The notes: generated by a model not told the origin, from the letters alone. A stretch of 64,000 bases of DNA from Candidatus Heimdallarchaeum endolithica (GCA_021513715.1 CP084167.1:186001-250000), one strand, 5' to 3'. Positions 9,495 through 19,397 are shown, counted from the stretch's first letter. A program made the numbers and translations.

Positions 9495-9753
9495 TTCTCT
9501 TCATGAAACTTTTCTAATTGTACTATTTAAAGCGACAGAGAGGGTGCATTGAAAGTGAATATTATTGTTAAACAAATTAAGTCGATTAAATTTTTTAGTT
9601 GAGCTCAGTAAGTGTTTTTTATGTCATGTAAATATTACAAAAACATAGTTTGGAGTATTACATATTTTATATTAAAGATGAAAAATCAATAAAAGAAGAA
9701 ATTACTTTCAAAACTTACATAGTCATTTTGTAGTAAGTTCATAATAAAAAAGA

Positions 9754-10599
9754 TTATTTAGAAAGAAAAGCACTTAATCTTTTAGCTAAAACAAAAGTTT
9801 GAACATTTCTTCCTCCATAAGTGAATGTTTTAAATGTCCGTAATTCTAGTTGCTTAATTATTTTTTTAGTTTTAACTACAGGCCATACATATTCTTCTTT
9901 CTTTATTTTACTTTTGATGAACTTAATAACATAAGATAAATTCTTGAAGAAGTTAAGAATAATATTAAAAACAGAAACAGTTTCTTCTGTAATAAAGAGA
10001 AGACCAGAGGAGTATAATAGTTGTTTACATTTCTTTACAATAGTGTAGTTCTCTTCTTTTTTTCTTCCTTTAAGCGCAAAAAGGAGAATGATGTTCATAA
10101 AAGGGCCATCAAGGTTATTCATTTTTTCAAGAGAAAAGGGCTTCAATTCCATTTTCTCCAATATTTTTACATTATTAACCTCTGCCTTGGGACTGATGAA
10201 AGTAATTGAAGTATCACGAGCAATTACACCTATTCCTTTCTCTGTCATTCTTTCTGCAAAAGCTCCTACATTCTTTCCAATAAGCAAAGTTTTTCCATCC
10301 TTAAGTAGAACTTCGATATCTTTTTCTATTTGAGGGCGTAATTTGTTAATATTTACAACTTGTTCAACTTTTTCTTTTAAACCATGCATTTTCTGACTAA
10401 AAACACTACTTTTCTTTACTTCCTTATCTTCTTTTTTTTCCTTTTTCTCAGCTTTTACTTTTGGAATACTAGCGATTTCCTCTGTCTCTTCTTTCTTTTC
10501 ATGTCTAAAAATCTCTGGTAGATCAGGAATAGTTTCATTTTCTGCATTATTTCCAACATTTATATTTCTATCTTTGTCTTCTCTTTTATTTTTGCTCAC
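9754..10599 (-). CDS. Uncharacterised protein with degenerate Rossmann/methyltransferase-like C-terminal domain
   Basis: The GTG at 10599 is chosen because AGGGGA lies 6 nt before it; a longer TTG-initiated frame (to 10650) would overlap the upstream gene by 32 bp without such a signal. The first ~90 residues are highly charged (runs of Lys and Glu) and probably disordered. From about residue 105 alternating beta/alpha elements appear: DGKTLLIGKNVGAFAERM, then VIARD and MNIILLFALKG, in the order of a class I SAM methyltransferase, but the glycine-rich loop is eroded. Possibly a catalytically dead methyltransferase fold. Second gene of a two-gene operon. Function unknown. Confidence 0.6.
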   Translation of the reverse strand: MSKNKREDKDRNINVGNNAENETIPDLPEIFRHEKKEETEEIASIPKVKAEKKEKKEDKEVKKSSVFSQKMHGLKEKVEQVVNINKLRPQIEKDIEVLLKDGKTLLIGKNVGAFAERMTEKGIGVIARDTSITFISPKAEVNNVKILEKMELKPFSLEKMNNLDGPFMNIILLFALKGRKKEENYTIVKKCKQLLYSSGLLFITEETVSVFNIILNFFKNLSYVIKFIKSKIKKEEYVWPVVKTKKIIKQLELRTFKTFTYGGRNVQTFVLAKRLSAFLSK

Positions 10600-10618
10600 T
10601 TTTATTCCCCTAATTTTT

Positions 10619-11257
10619 TTATTTAGAGATAAGTTCTTGCCAACTTGCAATTTCTTCTAATATATCATATTTTGTTGGTAACTCATCATTAGCTCTTTTA
10701 AGTTTTTGTGCATATTGAGTAAATTTATGCAAAGTAACTCCAGAAATACCTGATTGCATAAGTTTATCTTTTGTATCTTCAATTTCACTTATAACTTGAG
10801 TAATTGTTTCTTTAGTTATCTTTCCTATTTCTTTTATTTTTGATCTTAAAGTTTCTAAATGCTCTGTTGGGCTTAACCCCATAGTTACTCTTGTTTCAAA
10901 TCCTGAAGAAATAACTTCCAGAACTTCTTCTTTTGCTTCACTCCAACTACTCACATCATTGTCATTGTAATATAAAACTGCTAAATGTACTGCTAATTGC
11001 TTCAATATTGTTTCTAATGAATCATCAGTTATTTCAGGAAGATTATGAATAAGACCCATCCTTATTAAAATTAAATCTCGATTTATATTAGCGTATGTAT
11101 ATTCCTTTTCTGATAATTCATTAATAGCTTTTAACCTTTTAATAAGACTGATATATCGATCTTTATCCATAGAAATAAAGTCATCTCTTGTTAAATAAGG
11201 TGTAAGTTTCTCTCCTATTTTCTTCCATAAAGGAATAGATTCAGTACTTTTTTCCAT
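10619..11257 (-). CDS. Uncharacterised helical protein
   Basis: 212 residues, almost entirely alpha-helical and acidic/basic alternating, with no membrane segment, signal peptide or cysteine cluster. Helices at about 28-55, 75-105, 110-135 and a long amphipathic helix at 140-190 (KEIGKITKETITQVISEIEDTKDKLM) suggest a coiled-coil or scaffolding role. It lies 19 bp upstream of the methyltransferase-like gene on the same strand, so the two are probably co-transcribed. I do not recognise the family; a GINS-like helical fold was considered but nothing specific supports it. Confidence 0.6.
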   Translation of the reverse strand: MEKSTESIPLWKKIGEKLTPYLTRDDFISMDKDRYISLIKRLKAINELSEKEYTYANINRDLILIRMGLIHNLPEITDDSLETILKQLAVHLAVLYYNDNDVSSWSEAKEEVLEVISSGFETRVTMGLSPTEHLETLRSKIKEIGKITKETITQVISEIEDTKDKLMQSGISGVTLHKFTQYAQKLKRANDELPTKYDILEEIASWQELISK

Positions 11258-11332
11258 ATTTTATTTTATTTTCTCTATATTTAATAATGTTTTTGGGAGA
11301 TTTTAAAAAAAGAAAGAAAAAATAGAATTCAA

Positions 11333-13075
11333 CTATTTTTCTAAAACACTAGAATCTACATATCCATACTCAACCAATTTAGCTAATACTTTATGAACAG
11401 ATTCTTCTATTGTTTCTTTATCAGTTTCGCAAACAATTTCAGGATTAGTTGGAGGTTCATAAGGATCATTGACTCCAGTGAAATTTAGTATTTCACCTGC
11501 TTTTGCTTTCTTGTATAATCCTTTTACATCTCTAGATTCACATACTTCTATGGGAGCTTTCACATATACTTCCATAAAGTCTCCTATCAGTTGTCTTATC
11601 TCATCTCTTACTGCTTGATAAGGGGCGATATTAGCCATCAAAACAATAACGTTATTACGAGTTAGCATATGAGCAACAAAACCAACTCTTCTGATATTTT
11701 CATCTCTATCATGTTTACTGAAACCTAAATCTTTGGTTAGATATTGTCTTACAACATCCCCATCAAGACGTTCTACATGATATCCTCTTTTCTTTAATTC
11801 TTGAGCAAGAGCTTTAGTTATTGTTGTTTTTCCAGACCCGCTAAGTCCAGTGAATAGTAGAGTAACACCTTTCTGTTCTACTTTTACTTTACCATTATAA
11901 GCATCAGTTAAAATCATAGCTACTTCAGGACGAGTAAACTCTCTAGGAAGCATTTGTCCTTCTTTTAACATTTGTCTAACCTTTGTTCCTGAAAGATAGA
12001 CATGACTCTCTTTTCCATGAGGACAAGTCTTTTGAGTAGCCATTTGCTCACATATTTTACAATAAAAAGCATGCTCAAATTTAAATGGTTTAATCTTTAG
12101 ATCATTATCACTGAATTGATCAAAAATCTCTTGGGCTTCATAAGTACCATAATAATTACCAACACCAGCATGGTCACGACCTATAATAATATGAGAACAA
12201 CCATAGTTTTGCCTAGCTATAGCATGCATGATAGCCTCTCTTGGACCTGCATAACGCATGTTTGCTGGAAATACACCTAAAAAGAATCTGTCTTTTGGAT
12301 AATATGCATTTAGAATCACTTTGTAAGTTTCCATTCTAGTTTGAACTGGAACATCATCACTTTTTGTTGAACCAACAAGAGGATTAATAAATAAACCATC
12401 TACAGACTCTAAAGCTACTTTTTGTAGATATTCATGAGCTCTGTGTATTGGATTTCTTGTTTGGAAAGCCACAACTGTTTTCCACCCTCTTTTGGTAAAT
12501 TCAGCCCTAGTTTGTTTTGGGGTGAAACGATATTCAACAAAATCTTTATGAGGAAGATCATCGATTAACAGAATTTCTCCTCCTAGGTAATAGCTTTCTG
12601 TTTGATAAAGAGCAGCTACTCCTGGATGAGCACTATCCTCTGTTTTATAAACATTAAGTGCTTCTTTCTTTTTATTTGGATTATAAATGTCAGAAACTGT
12701 CATTAAACCCATATATACGCCATTCCACTTTAGTGTAATTTCATCTCCTTTACTTAAACTTCCAGCAAAAGAATCATCAACTGGAAGAGTTACTGGAATT
12801 GGCCAAACAACTCCATTTTTTAATCGCATTGTTTCAACAACGCTAATATAGTCTTCTTCAGTCATAAATCCAGTTAGAGGTGAATAAACCCCTGTAGCTA
12901 TGCATTCAAGATCAGCTAGTGTTCTTTCATTTAATTCTAAGACAGGTAATGTTTTTGCTTTTTCAACATAATTATATCTTTCTTCTTCGCTTATTATATG
13001 TTTGTCTATAAGTTTTCCTCCATGGGGAGGAACAAGCTTTTGAAGGTTTTTTTCTAATTCTTTATTGTCACTCAT
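11333..13075 (-). CDS. sat-cysC: Bifunctional ATP sulfurylase / APS kinase (PAPS synthetase)
   Basis: Makes adenylyl sulfate from ATP and sulfate, then phosphorylates it to PAPS. Residues 1-395 are ATP sulfurylase: the nucleotide-binding [11 protein letters not shown] (205-215) and GRDHAGVGN (299-307) are intact, and Cys 339, 342, 351 with His 353 form the zinc site typical of the prokaryotic form. Residues 405-580 are APS kinase with P-loop GLSGSGKT (410-417). Sulfurylase first, kinase second is the order of bacterial/fungal-type fusions and the reverse of animal PAPSS. The kinase looks catalytically complete, so the product should be PAPS for sulfation or reduction. AGGTGA precedes the ATG. 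A sulfotransferase and CysQ-like phosphatase lie 17-21 kb away. Confidence 0.93.
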   Translation of the reverse strand: MSDNKELEKNLQKLVPPHGGKLIDKHIISEEERYNYVEKAKTLPVLELNERTLADLECIATGVYSPLTGFMTEEDYISVVETMRLKNGVVWPIPVTLPVDDSFAGSLSKGDEITLKWNGVYMGLMTVSDIYNPNKKKEALNVYKTEDSAHPGVAALYQTESYYLGGEILLIDDLPHKDFVEYRFTPKQTRAEFTKRGWKTVVAFQTRNPIHRAHEYLQKVALESVDGLFINPLVGSTKSDDVPVQTRMETYKVILNAYYPKDRFFLGVFPANMRYAGPREAIMHAIARQNYGCSHIIIGRDHAGVGNYYGTYEAQEIFDQFSDNDLKIKPFKFEHAFYCKICEQMATQKTCPHGKESHVYLSGTKVRQMLKEGQMLPREFTRPEVAMILTDAYNGKVKVEQKGVTLLFTGLSGSGKTTITKALAQELKKRGYHVERLDGDVVRQYLTKDLGFSKHDRDENIRRVGFVAHMLTRNNVIVLMANIAPYQAVRDEIRQLIGDFMEVYVKAPIEVCESRDVKGLYKKAKAGEILNFTGVNDPYEPPTNPEIVCETDKETIEESVHKVLAKLVEYGYVDSSVLEK

Positions 13076-13083
13076 TTACTTCA

Positions 13084-13146
13084 CCTATAATTTACGTAAA
13101 CAACGTAACTATTCAGAAAAGCAAAAAACTAGTTACTTATAAATTA
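13084..13146 (-). promoter_or_regulatory. Putative promoter/operator of the PAPS synthetase gene
   Basis: Reading on the minus strand, TTTATAAG (about 13138-13145) is a TATA-like element 62 bp before the start codon. Downstream, around the expected transcription start, the motif ACGTAA occurs twice 9 bp apart (13094-13111), the first copy lying in the palindrome TTACGTAA. The rest of the 250-bp divergent region to PorB is AT-rich with no further structure that I can see. Confidence 0.35.
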
Positions 13147-13326
13147 TTTGATAAAACAGTAACAAGATAGTTATTAATTCAATTTTTGGACAGTAAAGAA
13201 TTAAAAAATTAAATTAAATAATATAAAATAATAGGAAATCAAAAAGTAGGAAAATAATACTATATTAATGCGAATATACCTAATCATTTAAAAATCAAAC
13301 ATTAATTTGAGAAAATAACTATTAGA

Positions 13327-14238
13327 GTGAAAGCTATGAAATTAAAAGAACTTCCAGATAGAGCACAGTTTGTAAGTGGAGACAGTGCATGTTCAGGTTG
13401 TATGGCTTCAAATATTGCAATAAATGTTATGCGCATTTTAGGGAAGAAAACAATTGTAAGTGTTCCTCCTTGTTGTCTAAGTGTTTTTGGAGGAACTTTT
13501 CCTAATCTTAACTGGGATGTTCCCTATTTTCATCTACAATTTGCAAATACTGCATCAACAGTCACTGGAATTTCAAGAGCATTAAAAGCTCAGAATAAGG
13601 ATGATATAGTAGTATTAGGAATGGCAGGAGATGGAGGTACAGCAGATATAGGATTACAAGCTTTATCAGGAGCTGCTCAAAGAGATGAAAATATACTATA
13701 TATTTGTTATAATAATCAAGCTTATGAAAATACAGGAATACAAGCATCAGGATTAACTCCTTATGGTTCTTGGTCGTCTACAACCCCTGTAAGGGGCAAA
13801 TCTAGAGGAAATGAATGGTTCCCAAAAGATATCCCAAGAATACTTATTGCACATGAAGCTACATATGTTGCAACTGCATCAACTGCTTTCATTCAAGACT
13901 TTATAAACAAAGTAGAAAAAGCAAAGAAGATGAAGGGGTTCAGATATTTAGAAGTCTTATCTGTCTGCACACCAGGATGGAAAGTACCAACCCATTTGGG
14001 CCCACAATTAGCAAAAGAAGCTGTTGAATCAGGTTATTGGTTACTGATTGAATATGAAAATGGTATAGTAAAAATTAACAGAAAACCTAAATTTAAAGGA
14101 TTAGAAGGATTTTTGGCAAAACAAGGAAGATTCAAGAATATAACTCCAGAACAAGTTGAAAAACTCAAGGAATATATTGATAGAAGATGGAAAATATATA
14201 GAGGATTAGAAAAAGCGACGAATCCTAAAGAAACCTAA
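13327..14238 (+). CDS. porB: 2-oxoacid (pyruvate):ferredoxin oxidoreductase beta subunit
   Basis: TPP-binding subunit that decarboxylates pyruvate or another 2-oxoacid and passes electrons to its iron-sulfur cluster. Cluster ligands are visible: C22-x2-C25, Cys 49/50 and a late Cys in SVCTPGW. The TPP motif GDGG-TADIG follows VLGMA. 303 residues matches archaeal PorB. The frame opens with GTG at 13327, but the ATG at 13336 with upstream GAGTG is an alternative start. The alpha subunit gene is 6.5 kb away on the opposite strand and no gamma/delta genes adjoin, which is atypical since por genes usually form one operon. Confidence 0.9.
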   Translation: MKAMKLKELPDRAQFVSGDSACSGCMASNIAINVMRILGKKTIVSVPPCCLSVFGGTFPNLNWDVPYFHLQFANTASTVTGISRALKAQNKDDIVVLGMAGDGGTADIGLQALSGAAQRDENILYICYNNQAYENTGIQASGLTPYGSWSSTTPVRGKSRGNEWFPKDIPRILIAHEATYVATASTAFIQDFINKVEKAKKMKGFRYLEVLSVCTPGWKVPTHLGPQLAKEAVESGYWLLIEYENGIVKINRKPKFKGLEGFLAKQGRFKNITPEQVEKLKEYIDRRWKIYRGLEKATNPKET

Positions 14239-14321
14239 GATAAAAATTAAGTTCCTAATATTATTTTTTTAATATCGGAAAAGAATAAATATGAGACTAT
14301 ATACAAAAATATAGGTGCTTA

Positions 14322-14684
14322 TTGTTGGCAGAATCAGTAGACACTGAAAAAGAGATTGAAGAAGTAAAATTGATCTTGAAAAATATGGTTCAATCAGTAA
14401 TTGACTTCTGTTCAAAATCTGGAAAAATAACAGCTTCAGAAAAAAGAATTATTAAAGCAATGAAAGAAGCAACAAAAGATCTTGAAGATGATATAATTGC
14501 TTTATATAAAGAGCAAGCTGATAATATTGAGGATATGACTTTACTCGATGTAGTAAACAAAAATAGAGCTAAAATACTGAACGACATTTATAAAGCTGCT
14601 ATTACTCCTAAAAGACATCTACTATCTAAAGAAGCACAAGAAGTAATTAATATGGTAGCCAACGACTTGTTAGGGCATGGATAA
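14322..14684 (+). CDS. Small helical protein of unknown function
   Basis: 120 residues, all helical, no cysteines or membrane segments. Starts with TTG at 14322 or the next TTG at 14325; AGGTG at 14313-14317 supports either. The composition (KEIEEVKLILKNMVQSVIDFCSK, EKRIIKAMKEATKDLEDDI) suggests a compact helical bundle reminiscent of small nucleoid- or GTPase-associated proteins, but I recognise no family. It follows PorB by 83 bp on the same strand and may be a separate unit. Confidence 0.55.
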   Translation: MLAESVDTEKEIEEVKLILKNMVQSVIDFCSKSGKITASEKRIIKAMKEATKDLEDDIIALYKEQADNIEDMTLLDVVNKNRAKILNDIYKAAITPKRHLLSKEAQEVINMVANDLLGHG

Positions 14685-14769
14685 TAAAATTTCATTATTT
14701 ATTCTATATCTTTTATACAAGAAGTTTTCCAAAAGAGAAAATTAAAAAACCCAGTGAAATCTTTTATTT

Positions 14770-14835
14770 GTTGAGAAAATGATTAAGTTACCCCTGTCTG
14801 AACTATGATGATAATTGCATATTATGATTCTCAAC
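14770..14835 (+). ncRNA. C/D box sRNA candidate
   Basis: A 66-nt unit with the full architecture of an archaeal 2'-O-methylation guide. Terminal stem GTTGAGAA/TTCTCAAC (14770-14777/14828-14835); box C ATGATTA (14779-14785); 12-nt guide; box D' CTGA (14798-14801); 3-nt spacer; box C' ATGATGA (14805-14811); 12-nt guide; box D ATGA (14824-14827). Both guide spacers are exactly 12 nt, the archaeal norm. Box C has T for G and box D has A for C at the positions that pair in the kink-turn, a compensatory change. The first guide AGTTACCCCTGT could pair, allowing G-U, with the GGGGGUAACU segment of archaeal 23S rRNA (recalled, not checked). Lies 65 bp before the helicase gene. Confidence 0.65.
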
Positions 14836-14899
14836 TTTTTCTATTTTTACACATTTTAAAAGAAAGATATTATATAGATGCAAATTAAAAAAGATTCTG

Positions 14900-17890
14900 A
14901 TGAACTATTACAGTTGTACAAACTGTAACTCAAAAATTGAGATAGAATGGGATTTCTGTGAAAATTGCAGAGCTGAAATTATTAAATGTAAAATATGTTT
15001 TACACCCTTTAACAAAGAAGATTTAGCTTATCAATGTCCTTTTTGCAGAAGTCTATTTCACACTGATCATTTAGAGCAATGGTATAAAATAAACGAATAT
15101 TGTCCACATTGTAAAAAAGTGGAAAAAATAAGCGATTTTATTAAAATCTCACTTAGTTCATTTCGTGAATATAGATTTGATTTAGACAAAGATGGAAAAA
15201 TTGACCCTTCTTTACTTACACAGATGAATTTTCAAGGAGGTTTTTGGCAATCTCAGAAGTTAATTCTTGAAAAATTTGAACAAAAGATTAGTTCTGTTGA
15301 AAAGAAGTTTTACGTAGCGTCTCCTCCAGGTTCAGGAAAAACGATTGTGGGTCTTGAAATTGCAAAAAGGATAGCAAAGAACACTCTAGTCTTGACACCT
15401 AATTTTTCTACTCAAGAACAATGGATAGATAAAATAAAATTGTTTCTTAATAAAGAATCTAATATTATTAACACAATGATAGGTGCAAATGACCCGAAAT
15501 CAAGTGCTCCGATAACAGTAATGACCTATCAACGTTTTTCAGTTTATTCTCAAGATGAAGAAATGTTAATTCATTTTGCAGAACAGATGTGGTTAAAAGA
15601 TATAAATGAAGATGATAAAGAATTTATTGAATCCTTGAAAAAAAACAATTACGAAGAATATAGCATAAGATTAAATGAATATATCAATAAAATAAGACAT
15701 AAAATAATAAAAGGAGATTTTACATTTTCTGATATAAAAATTAGAGATATTCTACATAAAAACACTCTAGAAATAATTGATACACTAAAAAACAAAGGAA
15801 TTGGACTAATAATTTTAGATGAATGCCATCATCTTACATCAATATGGGCATATATTGTAAATTACCTTATTAAGGAATTTAACAGCCCTTTCATTTTAGG
15901 ATTAACTGCAACCCCTCCAATTGATATGAATACCGAAAGTGAAGAAGTAGGAATATATGAACTACTTTTTGGAACGGTTGATATTGAAATTCCTACTCCT
16001 GCGGCTGTGAAACAAAAAAACATTGCACCTTATCAAGATTTGTTATATCTCACCTATCCCCAAGAGGATGAAATAAGAGAAATAGAAGAAGAATTCAAAC
16101 CTTTAAGAAAACTTTTTTCTTCATTTAAATATAGAGATCTTAAAGGACCTCTTGAATTTCTTAAAGAAGAATATAAAAATAATCAGTTAAACACATTAAA
16201 AAAATATAAAAACGATGATCTACTGAATAAAATAAATCAACTTTTTGAAGAACAAGAAGAAATTGATCAAGAAATTTTTACATTAAATGAATTATTTATA
16301 ATTCTCCATTCTTACTACTGGAATTATGTTAAAAAACAAGAGAACTTCAATTCTAAAAAAACCTTGGACTATTATAATAAATTAGAGAGATTTTTCGAGA
16401 AATTTGTGAATGTAGAAGATTTAATAAAAGAAAAAGAAAAAACATTTAGATTTCTTAATTCTAGTAAATCAAGACTAAATGCAGTTGTTGATATTTTGGA
16501 GCACGAATTTTTACATTTAAAAGAGAAACTGCGTTCAGTCGTAATTTATGATTTTTCTGCAGAAAATTTATCGTTGAATATTCTAGAAAAACTCATTTCA
16601 AATTCAACAACTAATCAATTAGATCCAGTTTCTATCTCATCATCGTCAATATTTACAGATAAAGATATAGCCAATCAAATACTAAAAGAAAGTGAAAGAT
16701 GGAAAGAGAATTTTAAATTTGACATCAAACTATCAATCAAAGAAACAGAAAATAATAAAATCGTTCAAATCGAAGGAAATGGACTAGATTGGAGAACAGG
16801 AATATATACTCTTCTTTTTACTTATTTGCTTGAGAAGGGGATAACAAAATGTTTGATTGGTCCAAGAAACATATTAGGAGAGGGTTGGGATTCTGTTAAA
16901 TTAAATACACTTGTAGATCTAACTTCAGTATCAGCCTACCAAACTGTTATCCAAACTAAAGGAAGAGCATATAGAGTAGACGAAACAGATTACCTAAAAA
17001 TAAGTAATATTTGGGATATAGCAGTAATTGATCCTAGTTTACCTTTTGGACTTAGCACTTTTTATAATATACAAAGAAAACATGAACACTTTTATGGATT
17101 ATCAGAAGATGGTATAATAGAAAAAGGGATAGGTCATATTTATCCCTCAATTTATGAAGATATAAGTGAGATAGCAAAAGACATCAGTAAATTTAACAAA
17201 ATTATGATAAACAAGGCATTACAAAGAGAAAAAACTTATAACCAGTGGAAAATTGGAGAAAAATATGATAATGTAGAATTATTATCTTATGACTTAAAAT
17301 TTGAAGATAGAAACTTTATCATTCCTGTTGTGAATGATGCTTATGGAGTTATACGATATAAAAATTATGGAAAAAGGTTTTCACGCAAGGGGTATATAGA
17401 TTTTGAAGAGAAACTAATCACAGACTTACTATCTAATGCTTTTCAGAGTCTTATTCTATTAAATGAATATAAAATATCTCAAGAAAAGAAAAATGAAACC
17501 TTATCCTTAATAAGTGATGAAATAAAAAATGCAACTTTTAGTCAAAGAATGGGAAATTATTATCGTTTATTGCTTCCAAGTATTAATCCAAAAGTCGAGT
17601 CTGTACTAGATACCATGCTTATGCTTCAAAATGCGAATATTGGAATTTCAATTAAAGAGTTAACTGAAAATGGAACAATAATCAAGAATAGCAACAAGAT
17701 TGAAGAAACAATGCTTAAACAGTTAATTGTTTTTGGATTTTCATTCTTAAAAACTGAAGAAATTAATCAACTTCTGGTTATTTGGAATAGAGTAGTTGCA
17801 CTTGGAGAAATAATAAAAGAAGAAATTGTTCAAGAGAAAGAAAGACATAAAAGGATCTTCAAGGTAAATAAAAAAATAATATGGATGTAG
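14900..17890 (+). CDS. SF2 helicase with N-terminal zinc ribbon and RING/PHD-like finger
   Basis: 996 residues. Residues 6-23 form a zinc ribbon (C6-x2-C9, C20-x2-C23). Residues 30-71 form a cross-brace finger: C30-x2-C33-x12-C46-x2-C49-x4-H54-x2-H57-x10-C68-x2-C71, with FHTDHLEQW resembling the FH-x2-C-L-x2-W core of RING domains. The motor follows: Walker A PPGSGKT (142-148), DECH in motif II, TATPP in motif III, and QTKGRAYR as motif VI. A ~200-residue insertion between lobes and a long C-terminus are unassigned. The next gene starts 4 bp after the stop. RING-type fingers suggest ubiquitin-like ligation or protein contacts, helicases of this type nucleic-acid translocation; a defence or repair role is inference. 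Confidence 0.75.
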   Translation: MNYYSCTNCNSKIEIEWDFCENCRAEIIKCKICFTPFNKEDLAYQCPFCRSLFHTDHLEQWYKINEYCPHCKKVEKISDFIKISLSSFREYRFDLDKDGKIDPSLLTQMNFQGGFWQSQKLILEKFEQKISSVEKKFYVASPPGSGKTIVGLEIAKRIAKNTLVLTPNFSTQEQWIDKIKLFLNKESNIINTMIGANDPKSSAPITVMTYQRFSVYSQDEEMLIHFAEQMWLKDINEDDKEFIESLKKNNYEEYSIRLNEYINKIRHKIIKGDFTFSDIKIRDILHKNTLEIIDTLKNKGIGLIILDECHHLTSIWAYIVNYLIKEFNSPFILGLTATPPIDMNTESEEVGIYELLFGTVDIEIPTPAAVKQKNIAPYQDLLYLTYPQEDEIREIEEEFKPLRKLFSSFKYRDLKGPLEFLKEEYKNNQLNTLKKYKNDDLLNKINQLFEEQEEIDQEIFTLNELFIILHSYYWNYVKKQENFNSKKTLDYYNKLERFFEKFVNVEDLIKEKEKTFRFLNSSKSRLNAVVDILEHEFLHLKEKLRSVVIYDFSAENLSLNILEKLISNSTTNQLDPVSISSSSIFTDKDIANQILKESERWKENFKFDIKLSIKETENNKIVQIEGNGLDWRTGIYTLLFTYLLEKGITKCLIGPRNILGEGWDSVKLNTLVDLTSVSAYQTVIQTKGRAYRVDETDYLKISNIWDIAVIDPSLPFGLSTFYNIQRKHEHFYGLSEDGIIEKGIGHIYPSIYEDISEIAKDISKFNKIMINKALQREKTYNQWKIGEKYDNVELLSYDLKFEDRNFIIPVVNDAYGVIRYKNYGKRFSRKGYIDFEEKLITDLLSNAFQSLILLNEYKISQEKKNETLSLISDEIKNATFSQRMGNYYRLLLPSINPKVESVLDTMLMLQNANIGISIKELTENGTIIKNSNKIEETMLKQLIVFGFSFLKTEEINQLLVIWNRVVALGEIIKEEIVQEKERHKRIFKVNKKIIWM

Positions 17891-17894
17891 AGAA

Positions 17895-19397
17895 ATGGAA
17901 AGTAAAAAAAGAAATCAACTTATCTCTAAAAAGAGGAAAGAAGTTAGAGTAAAAACTAACAATTTCATAAAAAAAGGAGGAGTTGAAGATTACAACTTTT
18001 ATTCCAAAAATATTTCATATAATCAAAGAGAATTATTAATAGATTTTCTTAATTGGAAGATAAAAAATCAAAGGGAGATTATTTTTGATGGCTACTACTC
18101 CAGAAACACAAAAAATGATGATAGTAATCAAGAAACACTTTCTGATTTGTATCCTCTTAATAGAACAACTGACACAAAGAAAATATTAGAAGAGACATTT
18201 ACAATATGGAGTTTTATTTTTCCTAATATCTTCCTTTTAGGTTTCTCATCTCTACTTAATTTTCTTATTCTCTGCTCATTTTCTAGAGCTGAAAGTAGCA
18301 CTCAATCATCTTTAGTTTCAACATGGTTATATATATTTATGTTCGCATTTTACCCTATATTCTCTTTTCTAATTGGTTATGAAGCCTTTAAATTACTATT
18401 TTATTTATTAAAAAAATCTGTTGATAGAACTAGGCATCAGAATTTTAGAATCGAAAACAGTGCTCAAGCAATAGGTATTTTAATATTGATGGTTCTTTCA
18501 CCCGTTCTGCTTTATGTCTCTTTCAATAAGAATATAAATCTAACAACTGCATATTACGCTACTTTCATACTTATTTTAGCTAGTTCTTTTTTCCCTATCA
18601 TCCTCATTTTTTCATATTTTATTGTAACAAGACTAGTAGAAACTTCAAAAAACAAGAAAAATATAAAAGCAATATTCTCAAAATTAAAAGAAAAAGAGGA
18701 ACTACCTGAAGAATGGAATTTATCTCAAGTTTCTTTTGGTAATAAAAAAGAAATGTTTTACAAAGTCCCTCGCAGAGAAGTTAAATGGAAAAAACTTTTA
18801 CAACCTTTTTACTTTAAAGATTACGAAAACAACTATGAAAAATTTCTAAACTTCAAGTATTTCACTTCTTATAAACAAAGAACAAAAATCAAAGAAGATT
18901 TGAAAAAAGATTACAAGTATTTTGCCCTGATTTTAGGTAGTCTAATTGTCCTAATTGTTTCTGTAGTCTTTTTTGTTATTTACTTTTGGGAAGAAAATTA
19001 CACCTATAAGCTCATAGTTCTCTATCTGTTGTTCAGTTTTATAATAGAAGCAATGATAAAAACAGAACAAGTCTTTTTTGACGATCTTTACATGAGCTCA
19101 ATAAATGATGTACTAAAAAAAGAATATGTAGTTAAATGGAAAATCATAGATAATCATTTATTCATACTAACAACGAAAAACAAGGTTCTAAAATCAACAC
19201 CGATAATAAAAATAAAAAGCATAAAATCAGACTTAGTCATGCCTGAAATTTTTCTTAACAAAAATCAAGAAATGTCTTTAGAGATTACTTTTGAAAATTC
19301 TCGAAAGTTTATACTATTTGGATATAAAAAAGAACGATTAGAAGGTATTAGAAAAAAAGTCATTAAGTTAAAAAATAAGGTATCTAGCTTGAGTTAA
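17895..19397 (+). CDS. Polytopic membrane protein partnered with the RING-helicase
   Basis: 500 residues. Hydrophobic segments at about 105-130, 140-165, 190-210, 220-245, then after a basic loop at 345-370 and 378-395, giving about six helices. The N-terminus (1-100) is basic and cytoplasmic. The last ~90 residues are a beta-rich cytoplasmic domain (KWKIIDNHLFILTTKNK...IKIKSIKSDLVMPEIF) similar in pattern to bacterial PH-like domains. Starts 4 bp after the helicase stop, so co-translated. Its 3' end overlaps the convergent sfsA gene by 14 bp. Not recognised; the pairing suggests a membrane-tethered system with the helicase. Confidence 0.65.
   Translation: MESKKRNQLISKKRKEVRVKTNNFIKKGGVEDYNFYSKNISYNQRELLIDFLNWKIKNQREIIFDGYYSRNTKNDDSNQETLSDLYPLNRTTDTKKILEETFTIWSFIFPNIFLLGFSSLLNFLILCSFSRAESSTQSSLVSTWLYIFMFAFYPIFSFLIGYEAFKLLFYLLKKSVDRTRHQNFRIENSAQAIGILILMVLSPVLLYVSFNKNINLTTAYYATFILILASSFFPIILIFSYFIVTRLVETSKNKKNIKAIFSKLKEKEELPEEWNLSQVSFGNKKEMFYKVPRREVKWKKLLQPFYFKDYENNYEKFLNFKYFTSYKQRTKIKEDLKKDYKYFALILGSLIVLIVSVVFFVIYFWEENYTYKLIVLYLLFSFIIEAMIKTEQVFFDDLYMSSINDVLKKEYVVKWKIIDNHLFILTTKNKVLKSTPIIKIKSIKSDLVMPEIFLNKNQEMSLEITFENSRKFILFGYKKERLEGIRKKVIKLKNKVSSLS

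Noticed and set aside
14239..14321. AT-rich inverted repeat after porB as a terminator
   Set aside because: AATATTA / TAATAT is weak and easily expected by chance in such AT-rich DNA; not listed as a feature.
14900..19397. CRISPR-Cas3 or BREX/DISARM-type locus
   Set aside because: The helicase lacks an HD nuclease domain, no cas, brx or drm neighbours and no repeat array were seen.
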